Of a stretch of DNA of 64,000 bases, positions 34,136 through 42,187 are shown piece after piece. The stretch spans positions 1,132,221 to 1,196,220 of the forward strand of contig NZ_FNBN01000001.1 in the NCBI RefSeq assembly GCF_900102545.1. Reading direction: 5' to 3'. The number at the start of each line of letters is the position of its first letter. Position 1 is the stretch's first letter. The position numbers and the translations under genes are program-made. This DNA comes from Chitinophaga filiformis. Its GTDB lineage: Bacteria > Bacteroidota > Bacteroidia > Chitinophagales > Chitinophagaceae. The notes beneath the pieces were generated by a model that saw nothing but the letters and a program-made list of their open reading frames with translations, was not told the DNA's origin and made no database searches.

Positions 34136-36268
34136 ATGCATACAACACGTTACGGGTCAGCCTGTTTCATAGCACTGAGTGTTCTCAGTCTCAGCCTGCA
34201 GGCACAGGACAAAAAAGACCTGTCATTCCGCCAGATCTTCAGAGGAGAAACGACCGGCCTTTATCAACCACTACCATCTATCAGAGGATGGGCTGACGAC
34301 ACACATTACATCGAATACCGCACTACAGGCGGCGCCTCCAAAGCATGGAAAGTGGATGCTGCGACCGGCAAGGCAGAACCTTATGCCACACCGCCGGAAG
34401 GAGCTACCGTACAGGTACGTGATCACGACATCATCTACACTTCAACAGAGGGTACCGAAACAAAACTCACCAGCGATACCGCCCAGGAAAGGAACCCTAC
34501 GCTTTCTCCTGATGGTAAGTATGTCGCCTTTACCCGCGCCAATGACCTCTACAGTATTGAGATCGCCACCAAAAAGGAGATCCGCTATACCACAGACGGC
34601 TCTGACGTAGTTTACAACGGTTGGGCATCCTGGGTATATTATGAGGAAATCCTCGGCCGCGCCTCCAGATACCGTGCTTTCTGGTGGAGTCCCGACAGCC
34701 GCTACCTGGCTTACATGCATTTCGATGATTCTAAAGTACCTGTCTTCCCTATCTACAGCGAAAAAGGACAGCACGGCTACCTGGAAAACACCCGCTACCC
34801 TGAAGCCGGCGACACCAACCCTGCCGTGAAAATAGGTACCGTACTGGTAACCGGTGGTAAGACCTTATGGGCCGACTTCAACGAAAAAGATGACCAATAC
34901 TTCGGCGCTCCCTTCTTCACTCCGGAAGGACGCTTATGGGTACAATGGATGAACCGCGGACAGGACAATCTGAAGATCTATGAGATCAATCCTGAAAACG
35001 GCCAGAAAAAGGAAATCTATGACGAAAAGCAGTCCACGTGGATCGACTGGTATGACAACATTCCCTTCCTCACAGGCAACAAAGGTTTCATCCTGAGAAG
35101 CGATAAAACCGGCTGGGCACATCTTTACTGGCACAACATGGATGGCTCACTGAACAAACAGCTGACCTCCGGCAACTGGACAGTAAAAGACATTACCGCC
35201 ATCGATAATAAACAAGGCATCATCTACTTCACTGCCCGCAAAGAGGCATCTCCCCGTACAGACCTCTACCAGGTCAGCATGAAAACAGGCGCTATCACCC
35301 GCCTCACCTTCGGCGACTACTTCCATGCGGTAGATGTAAGTCCTAACGGCAGCTACTTCGTGACCACCTACTCCAATCTATCCACTCCGCCCAAAATGGC
35401 GTTGCTGAACAATAAAGGCAAAGTGATCAGAGAACTTGGCGATGCCAAAGGTAGCCAGTTCAGCCAATACAATCTCGCTGGCACCACCCTGCAATACTAC
35501 AAGACCCGCGACGGTCTGGAACTTCCGATGACCATCACCATGCCATTACATATGCAGCCAGGTAAGAAGTATCCCATCCTGATCAGCATTTATGGCGGTC
35601 CTGATGCGGGCACCGTATACGACAACTGGAAGATGCCGCTCAGCACCCAATGGTGGGCGCAGGAAGGCGTTATCCAGGTTGCTATCGATAACCGCAGTTC
35701 CGGTCAGCTGGGTAAAATGGGGATGAACTACATTCACCGTCAGTTGGGCAAGCATGAAATTGAGGACTATATGGATGCCGCAAAATGGTTGAGGGCGCAG
35801 CCCTGGACTGACACCACCAAGGTCTGCATGACGGGTGGCAGTTTTGGCGGTTACATGACCTGCATGGCATTAACTTATGGCGCCGATGTCTTCACGCACG
35901 GTATGGCGAACTTCGCTGTAACTGACTGGCAGTTGTATGACAGCCATTATACTGAGCGCTATATGGATACCCCTCAGGAGAATCCTGAAGGTTATCGTAT
36001 TACTTCTCCTCTCACATATGCAGACCGCTATAAAGGCCTTCTGCGTATCGTGCATGGTACAATGGATGACAATGTGCATATGCAGAACAGCATTCAGTTT
36101 GTTGATAAGCTGGAAAACCTTGGGAAGCATTTCGAGTTTATGGTGTATCCGGGAGAAAGGCATGGCTGGCGTAATAGCGTTAAGAACAGGCATAGCGACA
36201 ATGAGATGTACCGTTTCATTTATAGCAATCTGCTGGAGCGTCCTTTTCCGAAGGAGTTTGAGCAGTAG
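34136..36268 (+). CDS. S9 family peptidase, dipeptidyl peptidase IV type
   Basis: A 710-residue exported serine peptidase that removes X-Pro or similar dipeptides. A signal peptide (to about residue 22, LSLQAQ) is followed by the DPP IV beta-propeller with the glutamate pair in WVYYEEILG that binds the peptide N terminus, and the C-terminal alpha/beta-hydrolase. Ser569 lies in GGSFGGYM (the DPP IV nucleophile elbow is GWSYGGY in most members), Asp in GTMDDNVH and His in GERHGWRN. Probably periplasmic, aiding peptide use. A TATTTTAG box lies about 40 bases upstream. Confidence 0.93.
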   Translation: MHTTRYGSACFIALSVLSLSLQAQDKKDLSFRQIFRGETTGLYQPLPSIRGWADDTHYIEYRTTGGASKAWKVDAATGKAEPYATPPEGATVQVRDHDIIYTSTEGTETKLTSDTAQERNPTLSPDGKYVAFTRANDLYSIEIATKKEIRYTTDGSDVVYNGWASWVYYEEILGRASRYRAFWWSPDSRYLAYMHFDDSKVPVFPIYSEKGQHGYLENTRYPEAGDTNPAVKIGTVLVTGGKTLWADFNEKDDQYFGAPFFTPEGRLWVQWMNRGQDNLKIYEINPENGQKKEIYDEKQSTWIDWYDNIPFLTGNKGFILRSDKTGWAHLYWHNMDGSLNKQLTSGNWTVKDITAIDNKQGIIYFTARKEASPRTDLYQVSMKTGAITRLTFGDYFHAVDVSPNGSYFVTTYSNLSTPPKMALLNNKGKVIRELGDAKGSQFSQYNLAGTTLQYYKTRDGLELPMTITMPLHMQPGKKYPILISIYGGPDAGTVYDNWKMPLSTQWWAQEGVIQVAIDNRSSGQLGKMGMNYIHRQLGKHEIEDYMDAAKWLRAQPWTDTTKVCMTGGSFGGYMTCMALTYGADVFTHGMANFAVTDWQLYDSHYTERYMDTPQENPEGYRITSPLTYADRYKGLLRIVHGTMDDNVHMQNSIQFVDKLENLGKHFEFMVYPGERHGWRNSVKNRHSDNEMYRFIYSNLLERPFPKEFEQ

Positions 36269-36289
36269 TCTTGTTTGATATTTTTTGGG

Positions 36290-36318
36290 GCCGGTTGGTG
36301 TTATACTGACCGGCTTTT
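36290..36318 (+). terminator. Terminator after the DPP IV gene
   Basis: GCCGGT pairs with ACCGGC around a 13-base interior loop and is followed by TTTT. It lies 21 bases past the stop. Confidence 0.65.
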
Positions 36319-36428
36319 CTATTCTTGATTGTTTTTTTGAGGCCGTTTGGTTGCTACTGCCGTTTTCGCGAATTCTTTGCAATTATCGCTTGTTGTTTTG
36401 GAACCCGTTTTGTCGCAGCTGCCGCTGC

Positions 36429-36579
36429 GGCTTCAGAGTGGGCCCCGGCTGAGTTCTTTGAAGCTTCTTGCCTATGGAGCTTAGAGGGTCGTATTCAGCT
36501 TTAGAATATATATTAAACCCCTGGCAGATCGTATCAGCCAGCTTCAAACAACTTAGGCCTTGGGGCTCCACCTGAAGCC
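36429..36579 (+). repeat. Hairpin-ended element, inverted copy 1
   Basis: About 151 bp whose ends are near-complementary (GGCTTCAG at 36429 and CTGAAGCC at 36572-36579, then GTGGGCCCC against GGGGCTCCAC inward). Its interior matches the reverse complement of copy 2, with long identical stretches such as CTGAGTTCTTTGAAGCTTC and AGCTTCAAACAAC. Confidence 0.75.
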
Positions 36580-36650
36580 TTCCGCTATTTTGGGGTTTAA
36601 ATGGATAGCGGGGCGACAGTTATTCAGCTCGGTACTTTACCCACATAGTA

Positions 36651-36695
36651 TTTAATCTGAACTTGTTTAATCTAAACTTATTTAATCTAACCTCA
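36651..36695. repeat. Triple 15-bp tandem repeat
   Basis: Three head-to-tail units, TTTAATCTGAACTTG, TTTAATCTAAACTTA and TTTAATCTAACCTCA, lie in the spacer between the two inverted elements. Confidence 0.9.
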
Positions 36696-36730
36696 TACTC
36701 ACAGAAATACCCATTTATACCCAATGGCGG

Positions 36731-36754
36731 CTGAATATCTGAATACCTGAATAT
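36731..36754. repeat. Triple 8-bp tandem repeat
   Basis: CTGAATAT, CTGAATAC and CTGAATAT in a row, followed by a partial CTGAT. Confidence 0.85.
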
Positions 36755-36813
36755 CTGATGACACTGGCGTATCCCCTGAACAGAAAGCACTCCATAACTC
36801 CTACTAGCTGTCA

Positions 36814-36975
36814 GGAAAGGTGCAGGTGGGAATCCCTGGCCTAATGTTGTTTGAAGCCGATGATACGACCTATCAGGGGTTTAATGGATATTCCAAAGCC
36901 CAATACGACCTCCCTAAGCTTCATAGGCAAGAAGCTTCAAAGAACTCAGCCAGGGATCCCACCTGCAACCTTTCC
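36814..36975 (-). repeat. Hairpin-ended element, inverted copy 2
   Basis: About 162 bp with terminal inverted repeats of about 26 bp: GGAAAGGTGCAGGTGGGAAT at 36814 against its near-complement ending at 36975 (two one-base indels). The reverse complement aligns along its length with copy 1, but its ends differ from those of copy 1 while staying self-complementary. Confidence 0.78.
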
Positions 36976-37376
36976 GATAACCATACCCCCAACCCCATAA
37001 ATCCAGACAGGACAATCAGGGAAACCCAATATGGCAATCCACCCAGCCAAGGTAAGCTGAAGTGCTACAGATACCATGAAGAATGCTAAGAACAACAAAA
37101 GGCTAAAACCAGATAAAAAGAAGGAAAGAAAGCCCAGGAATAGCTAAAGAGAGTATTCCATCCGTGAACGTAAGGATTTTCCGGTTTAACGTATCAGACA
37201 ATACAAGCAAAATACCTCTCGTTTCCGGTGAACGTATCAATTTTTCAGGTAAACGTTAAAGGGAAAAAGACGTATTACGAACCGGTCAGTAGTTCGTACA
37301 TCAAGCGCGATTTCAGAGTTAAAAGAAGGAAAACCGTTGCTGGGAAAGGATCTGAGCTAAAATATGGAAAGTTGTA

Positions 37377-37443
37377 GAAAAAGAAACGGGGCTGCAAGAC
37401 TACAGCCCCGAAAAATTTTAACCATATCTTTATTGAAAAACCT
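37377..37443 (-). ncRNA. Putative small RNA, family copy B
   Basis: Same layout as copies A and C on the minus strand: core from AGG at 37443 to about 37414, then a hairpin with different sequence but intact pairing (CGGGGCTG/CAGCCCCG, 37387-37410) and TTTCTTTTTCT. The core has small differences (CAATAAAG for CATAGG). Plus-strand reading would start an 18-codon frame with TTG. Confidence 0.48.
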
Positions 37444-37447
37444 GTAC

Positions 37448-37455
37448 CAAAGGTG
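37448..37455 (-). promoter_or_regulatory. -7 box of putative small RNA copy B
   Basis: CACCTTTG, one base from TAnnTTTG, ends four bases before the core. TTCAC is 33 bases upstream (37493-37489). Confidence 0.38.
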
Positions 37456-37655
37456 CGCGTATTTTACATACCCTCAAAGGGCATTCTAGTGAATGCTATA
37501 TTTTACTTGGGGAACGCATCGAAACAGAAGGTGAACGTATAAGGATAAGTAGGGAAAAAAATACCCATTTTCAGGGATTTTCCGGAGACCATCTTGATAA
37601 GTATAATTGAAAGTCAGTTACTGAGGCAAAAGGGGTTAAAAGTACAAACTAGATC

Positions 37656-37720
37656 TAAAATAGAAGGGCGGTAAGAATACCGCCCTTGTAATAATTTTAA
37701 CCATATCCTATGAAAAACCT
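37656..37720 (-). ncRNA. Putative small RNA, family copy C
   Basis: The core (37720 to about 37693) is identical to copy A; the hairpin is AAGGGCGGTA/TACCGCCCTT (37664-37687) followed by CTATTTTAG on the minus strand. The plus-strand alternative is a 19-codon frame from ATG at 37710. Confidence 0.5.
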
Positions 37721-37724
37721 GAGC

Positions 37725-37732
37725 CAAAGATA
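37725..37732 (-). promoter_or_regulatory. -7 box of putative small RNA copy C
   Basis: TATCTTTG, perfect TAnnTTTG, ends four bases before the core; TTCAC lies 33 bases upstream (37770-37766). Confidence 0.45.
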
Positions 37733-37906
37733 TAGCAGGCTCCCATGTGTTGACATGCTATTTCCGTGAACGTTATAAAATAGTTCGTAAAACAGCCTGT
37801 TTGGATAGGTCAGCAATCATATACTAAATATTATCATATTATATTAATTTTCAATTGTATATTTTCACTATTCAATAGTGAATATACTATCAATAAGTTA
37901 GTATTT

Positions 37907-38245
37907 TTAGCCTATCCTGAGTCCATTAGCCACCGTTTTATCAGGCTGAAGCAGTACAATCTCCTTATCATTACCAACAACTCCCAATACCAGACACTCC
38001 GAAAAGAAGTTAGCGATCTGCTTGACTGGGAAGTTTACCACCGCCACTACCTGTTTACCAATCAGCTCTTCACGGTTATATAATTTCGTAATCTGGGCGG
38101 AAGATCGTTTTATGCCTAACTCAGGTCCGAAATCAATCGTCAGCTGATAAGCGGGGTTCTTTGCCTTTGGAAAGTCAGCGGCCTCTGTAATCATACCCAC
38201 CCGGATTTCTATTTTCTCAAAATCTGCCCAGTTAATTGTCTCCAT
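37907..38245 (-). CDS. CsaA-like tRNA-binding domain protein
   Basis: A 112-residue stand-alone OB-fold protein of the EMAP/CsaA group. WADFEKIEIRVGMITEAADFP is the typical N-terminal strand pair, followed by LTIDFGPELGIKRSSAQIT, VVAVVNFPVKQIANFFSECLVLG and the C-terminal VANGLRIG. CsaA binds tRNA and has been linked to protein export in Bacillus; the role here is likely tRNA binding. It is monocistronic, at the right edge of the repeat-rich gap. Confidence 0.92.
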   Translation of the reverse strand: METINWADFEKIEIRVGMITEAADFPKAKNPAYQLTIDFGPELGIKRSSAQITKLYNREELIGKQVVAVVNFPVKQIANFFSECLVLGVVGNDKEIVLLQPDKTVANGLRIG

Positions 38246-38610
38246 ATCAGAAATCTATAAGTGGAAAATAATAAAAAAATAGTAGTATTCCTACTAATAC
38301 AATAAATTTTTAACCCATATCATACCTATAACCTTCATAATACATGCTCATGATAACTATCATTAAACCAGCACTTAGTAAATAACGCCCATTCGGGCGA
38401 GAAATAGGCTCCTTATACTAACCCTTTATCAGATAATCTTTAACGCTTATATCAGGAAAAAACCTGCTATTTGCACATACTTAATGGCATGGTTCTTGCG
38501 TTTTTATAGAGACAAAATTTTAGGTTAAAAATAGGTTAAAGCGAAACGGCCCGACATTGCATATGCGATGTCGGGCCGTTCTCGTTGTAGCCGGATAAAC
38601 CGGTAATATG
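38246..38610. other. 365-bp intergenic region
   Basis: AT-rich. It holds the LptC-gene terminator at its right end and an isolated short hairpin CGCCC/GGGCG with loop ATTC (38386-38399) that has no T-run. No open frame is supported. Confidence 0.45.
38545..38580 (-). terminator. Terminator after lptC
   Basis: A 16-bp stem with one wobble (arms 38545-38560 and 38565-38580, loop ATAT). The minus strand continues TTTCGCTTTAACC. It is 30 bases past the stop. Confidence 0.78.
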
Positions 38611-39165
38611 TTACTGCGTCATGGTGCTATCCTGTATAGTAAACGGACCGCTCGGATGCAGAATAGTATAATCACTGAAATCCTGGTTTGACTCCAATCC
38701 GGTACCATACAATGTGTCTGTATATGTGCTGATACGCACCGGCTTGTTGGACAGGAACTTCTGCAGTTTGGAATCCCAGTTCAATTCCTGGCAATCCAAT
38801 CTTTCCCCCTTTTTATTGATCACCACTACATGATCTCTCAGGAAGATGTTGGCATCATTCTCAAAATACTTTCCATATCTGGCAGTGAGAGTGCTCTCCA
38901 CTCCCAGACTGTCATTATAAAATAACACTTTAAGCCCTTTACTAAACTCCACATATACAGGAGGTTTCAGGTGCCTGAGCATTAGCGGTGCCGTCAGTTT
39001 CGCTTTTACACGTCCTGTCTGGCTGTACATGGATTCTATATCTTTTCCCTCTTCAACGGCTGTTGTACTCTTGTCGAGGTTCATGATGGCATTCATGTCA
39101 TTTTCACAGGATACCATCGCCAGAAGAGAAAAAACAAACGCTATACGCGCTATAATTCTGTTCAT
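38611..39165 (-). CDS. lptC: LPS export periplasmic protein LptC
   Basis: Bridges the LptB2FG transporter to LptA and carries lipopolysaccharide across the periplasm. The 184-residue form has a lipoprotein-like signal (LAMVSCEND, Cys20) as in many Bacteroidota. The OstA-like beta-jellyroll shows TGRVKAKLTAPLMLRHL, VEFSKGLKVLFYNDSLG, LTARYGKYFE and FLRDHVVVINKKGERLD. The start at 39165 was chosen over 22 extra codons. It is 92 bases downstream of the LON-domain gene on the same strand and may be cotranscribed. Confidence 0.88.
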   Translation of the reverse strand: MNRIIARIAFVFSLLAMVSCENDMNAIMNLDKSTTAVEEGKDIESMYSQTGRVKAKLTAPLMLRHLKPPVYVEFSKGLKVLFYNDSLGVESTLTARYGKYFENDANIFLRDHVVVINKKGERLDCQELNWDSKLQKFLSNKPVRISTYTDTLYGTGLESNQDFSDYTILHPSGPFTIQDSTMTQ

Positions 39166-39257
39166 ATCAGTGATTAAATAGAGGCCCAACGCGGGCGTTT
39201 TTCGGCCCCAAATGTAGACAATCCCCGGCAAACCAGGAACCCGGAGAAGAGAGGGTT

Positions 39258-39893
39258 TTAAATGTCGCCAGCAGTCAGATTCCTGAAATGTCCGTTCAGT
39301 TTCACCCTGTCCTTCAGTCGTTCCATCTCTGCCATTACCGGGATGACTTTCAGCAGGTGACGTTTCAGGTATTCCAGGCGCTGCAGTTCCTGGAAGAGGT
39401 GAAGTACCTCGTATTCCTCATGCAGTGACAACCCGGCATGATGGGCAATATCATAAGCGATCAGCTCTTCGTCAGCCTTTTTAAATGTCTTACTGATCTG
39501 CAGGATGTGATGCAACTCCCTCAACGCCTGCAATACCTGCATCTGCAGCCGGGTATTACTGTTAAAATGATTTTCAGGGTAGGAAACAATCGCTCCGGTG
39601 AACATTTTATCCGGAATGCTTCTGATCACTTCCAATATCCTGAATACCTTGATGCCGCGGGTCACAACATCCATTTCGCCATTATCATAGGTTTTCTCTA
39701 CGCGCACGATCTCCACCAGCGTACCATACTCCACCATTTTTTTATCGATCACTGCGGGAATACCAAACGGTTTGTTTTCAGCAATACAATCTTTGATAAG
39801 CTGTTTATATCTTGGCTCAAAAATATGCAGGTTCAATTGCTCATCCGGGTATACTACAATGCCAAGGGGAAATATTGGAATAAAATTCGTCAT
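39258..39893 (-). CDS. LON peptidase substrate-binding domain protein
   Basis: A 211-residue protein consisting of a Lon N-terminal (PUA-like) domain, without ATPase or protease domains. FIPIFPLGIVVYPDEQLNLHIFEPRYKQL is diagnostic, then FGIPAVIDKKMVEYGTLVEI and the helical YEVLHLFQELQRLEYLKRHL. Such stand-alone domains are of unknown function; substrate binding is presumed by analogy to Lon. It is divergent from the glycosyltransferase gene at 40021. Confidence 0.9.
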   Translation of the reverse strand: MTNFIPIFPLGIVVYPDEQLNLHIFEPRYKQLIKDCIAENKPFGIPAVIDKKMVEYGTLVEIVRVEKTYDNGEMDVVTRGIKVFRILEVIRSIPDKMFTGAIVSYPENHFNSNTRLQMQVLQALRELHHILQISKTFKKADEELIAYDIAHHAGLSLHEEYEVLHLFQELQRLEYLKRHLLKVIPVMAEMERLKDRVKLNGHFRNLTAGDI

Positions 39894-39947
39894 ATAGCCT
39901 AAATTATAGAATTAGTCGTTACCAATGAAATATATAAGGATCTTCTC

Positions 39948-39955
39948 TATATTTG
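39948..39955 (+). promoter_or_regulatory. Candidate -7 box of the glycosyltransferase pair
   Basis: TATATTTG, perfect TAnnTTTG, about 65 bases before the chosen start at 40021. Confidence 0.42.
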
Positions 39956-40020
39956 CCCGATACGCTGAAAAGAACCTGACGGGACTGTAACGCCCTCAGC
40001 TTCAAATCTAAATGTTATCC

Positions 40021-41073
40021 ATGCGGCAAATATTGTTTGATTGCGAGAAAATGAGATATGCCAATACCGGACTCTTTGAGTACTGTAAACAGTTCGGTAA
40101 TGCGCTGCTTCGCAACAAAGCAGAAGATGAGAAAGTAGTGTTTTATGTGCCGGCTAACCGAAAAGGATTTTTTGGTCCGCACGAACAGTATATCATCAAC
40201 AGGAAACTGCATCGCTGGTTAATGCCCTCTTTTCCACAGTTGAATATATGGCATACATCTTTCCAGTCTTCCCATTTCCGCCCATCCAACAAGAACACCA
40301 GGCACGTGCTGACAATACACGATCTCAACGTTATTCACCAGCAAACTATCTCTCCTGAAAAGAGGAACTCCGTATTAAAAAAGATACAACGGAATATAGA
40401 TCGTGCAGATCATATCGTCACTATCTCCCGGTTCGTTCTCGAAGATGTAAAACAACACCTTGATCTGCGCAACAAACCTGCCAGTGTAATATATAATGGC
40501 GGCACGCTGGAAACCTTTCCAGACTTTGATGATCCGGGATACCGGCCTCAACGCCCTTTTATTTTTACCATTGGCAGTATAGATACTAAAAAGAACTTTG
40601 CTGTGCTGCCGCCGCTGCTACAGCATAACGACTATGAACTGGTCATTGCCGGTCCTGTTTTTGACGAAGCATATAAAGAGAAAATACTGGCCACTGCCAC
40701 ACAGTACCAGGTAGCTGATCGTGTGAAAGTACTGGGTAGCATCTCCAGCCAGGAAAGATACTGGTACTATCACCACTGTACGGCATTTGCATTTCCATCG
40801 CTGGCGGAAGGATTCGGTCTGCCTGTGGTAGATGCCCTGAGTGAAGGGAAGCCCTGCTTTCTCTCGGATAAGACCAGTCTTCCGGAAGTAGGCGGACCTT
40901 TGTGCTATTACTTCCATGACTTCTCAGCGACAAACATGCAACAGATCTTTCAGGAAGGCATGCAGCATTTCAACAACACACAGCCTGTTGCCGCCATGAA
41001 GGAGCGGGCAGCCTCCATGACTTTCGATCATGCAGCAAAAAATTACTTACAGATCTATCGCAGTCTGTACTAA
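40021..41073 (+). CDS. Glycosyltransferase, GT4-like
   Basis: A 350-residue GT-B glycosyltransferase. The N-terminal lobe includes LDLRNKPASVIYNGGTLETF; the C-terminal lobe has FIFTIGSIDTKKNF, HNDYELVIAGPVF, VKVLGSISSQERYWYYHHCTAF and the E-x7-E-like EGFGLPVVDALSEGKP that binds the donor phosphate. The start at 40021 rather than 40012 is chosen because it aligns with the paralogue. The next gene, a paralogue, begins 19 bases after the stop. Likely a polysaccharide or LPS sugar transferase; sugar unknown. Confidence 0.88.
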   Translation: MRQILFDCEKMRYANTGLFEYCKQFGNALLRNKAEDEKVVFYVPANRKGFFGPHEQYIINRKLHRWLMPSFPQLNIWHTSFQSSHFRPSNKNTRHVLTIHDLNVIHQQTISPEKRNSVLKKIQRNIDRADHIVTISRFVLEDVKQHLDLRNKPASVIYNGGTLETFPDFDDPGYRPQRPFIFTIGSIDTKKNFAVLPPLLQHNDYELVIAGPVFDEAYKEKILATATQYQVADRVKVLGSISSQERYWYYHHCTAFAFPSLAEGFGLPVVDALSEGKPCFLSDKTSLPEVGGPLCYYFHDFSATNMQQIFQEGMQHFNNTQPVAAMKERAASMTFDHAAKNYLQIYRSLY

Positions 41074-41092
41074 CTTATCCTACTTTTATCAT

Positions 41093-42136
41093 ATGCATCA
41101 TATCGGTTTAGACTTCGAGAAATTAAAATATCCTCATAACGGTCTGTATACCTTCTGTATGCAGCTGGGCCAACGCCTGCTGGAGCTGAAGGCAGACGAC
41201 GAACAACTGACCTATTATCTTCCTGCAGGGTTCAATAACTTTAAAGGCGACTTTAAAAAGATCCCTTACAAATGGTATCACCGCTACGCCTTTAATCCAT
41301 CAGAAATGGATATATGGCATGCTGTACACCAGACAGGTAATGTATGGCCACGGAAGAAAGCAAAGAAGACCATCCTCACTATTCATGACCTCAACTTTCT
41401 TTTTGAACCCAATAAAAGCAAGGGAGAAAAAAGCAGGTCGCTGGAAGCAATACAACGGCAGGTAGAGGAGACAGATCGTATCGTTGCCATCTCTCAATTC
41501 ACACTGAACACAATACAGGAATATATTAATGTGCCTAAAAGTAAATGCAGTATCATTTACCAGGGTTCTGAAATAAAAGAGTTTCCCGGCTTTGATGCAC
41601 CGCAATACAGACCAGCAGTTCCGTTCCTGTTTGCTATCGGTATGGTGTTGCCCAAAAAGAATTTCCATGTATTACCAAAACTGTTGGAGCATAATGATTT
41701 TGAATTGCTGATAGCTGGAAAAACACCGGGAGATTATTTTAAGAAAATAGAAGAAGAAGCTGCGAAATACGGTGTAAGCGCCCGTGTTAAATTACTCGGC
41801 AGCATTACCGATGAAGAGAAATACTGGTACTATAAAAATTGTAAAGCCTTTATGTTTCCCTCTGTGGCAGAGGGTTTTGGAGCGCCTGTGGTGGAAGCAA
41901 TGCATTTCGGTAAACCTGTTTTCCTTTCAGACAAAACCAGCTTACCTGAAATAGGAGGAGATGCTGCATATTATTTTAAGCAGTTCGATAAAGAACATAT
42001 GCAGCAAGTGTTAGAGCAGGGATTGACGCATTATGCAGCTAACAATCCAGCTAACGCCATACAACAACATGCAAGAAAATTCAGTTGGGATACTAACGCG
42101 AGAGAGTATATCAAATTATACAGAAGCCTGTATTGA
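41093..42136 (+). CDS. Glycosyltransferase, GT4-like (tandem paralogue)
   Basis: A 347-residue paralogue of the preceding gene, in the same order: LNFLFEPNK, IVAISQFTLNTIQEYINVPKSK, FLFAIGMVLPKKNFHVLPKL, VKLLGSITDEEKYWYYKNCKAF and EGFGAPVVEAMHFGKP. The two proteins are collinear throughout, so this is probably a tandem duplication that has diverged in the donor or acceptor site. The start at 41093 is chosen over 21 extra codons that overlap the first gene. It ends at a hairpin shared with the opposing glycosyltransferase. Confidence 0.88.
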   Translation: MHHIGLDFEKLKYPHNGLYTFCMQLGQRLLELKADDEQLTYYLPAGFNNFKGDFKKIPYKWYHRYAFNPSEMDIWHAVHQTGNVWPRKKAKKTILTIHDLNFLFEPNKSKGEKSRSLEAIQRQVEETDRIVAISQFTLNTIQEYINVPKSKCSIIYQGSEIKEFPGFDAPQYRPAVPFLFAIGMVLPKKNFHVLPKLLEHNDFELLIAGKTPGDYFKKIEEEAAKYGVSARVKLLGSITDEEKYWYYKNCKAFMFPSVAEGFGAPVVEAMHFGKPVFLSDKTSLPEIGGDAAYYFKQFDKEHMQQVLEQGLTHYAANNPANAIQQHARKFSWDTNAREYIKLYRSLY

Positions 42137-42146
42137 TAGTATATTG

Positions 42147-42186
42147 CCGGGAATCAGGAATAGCAGAAACCATTCCTGATTCCTGG
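42147..42186. terminator. Terminator between convergent glycosyltransferase genes
   Basis: Arms 42147-42161 and 42172-42186 (CCGGGAATCAGGAAT against ATTCCTGATTCCTGG) form a stem of about 15 bp with a wobble and a ten-base loop. The right side reads TTTAAATAAC, so plus-strand ending is favoured. Confidence 0.65.
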
Positions 42187-42187
42187 T

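Larger units (their letters stand above)
36319..37906. other. 1.6-kb gene-free, repeat-rich region
   Basis: No gene is supported. It holds an inverted pair of hairpin-ended elements (36429-36579 and 36814-36975), a triple 15-bp repeat, an 8-bp repeat, several GTGAACGTA sites, and two copies of the putative small RNA. The open frames at 36383-36571 (minus) and 36820-37089 (plus) encode similar peptides only because they are the two arms of the inverted pair. Confidence 0.75.

Noticed and set aside
36820..37089. 89-codon frame in the repeat-rich gap
   Set aside because: It starts inside one arm of the inverted element and its sequence parallels the minus frame 36383-36571 in the other arm, which is explained by the DNA repeat rather than by a protein family.
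38386..38399. Terminator in the CsaA-LptC gap
   Set aside because: The CGCCC/GGGCG hairpin has only five pairs and no T-run, and no gene ends next to it.
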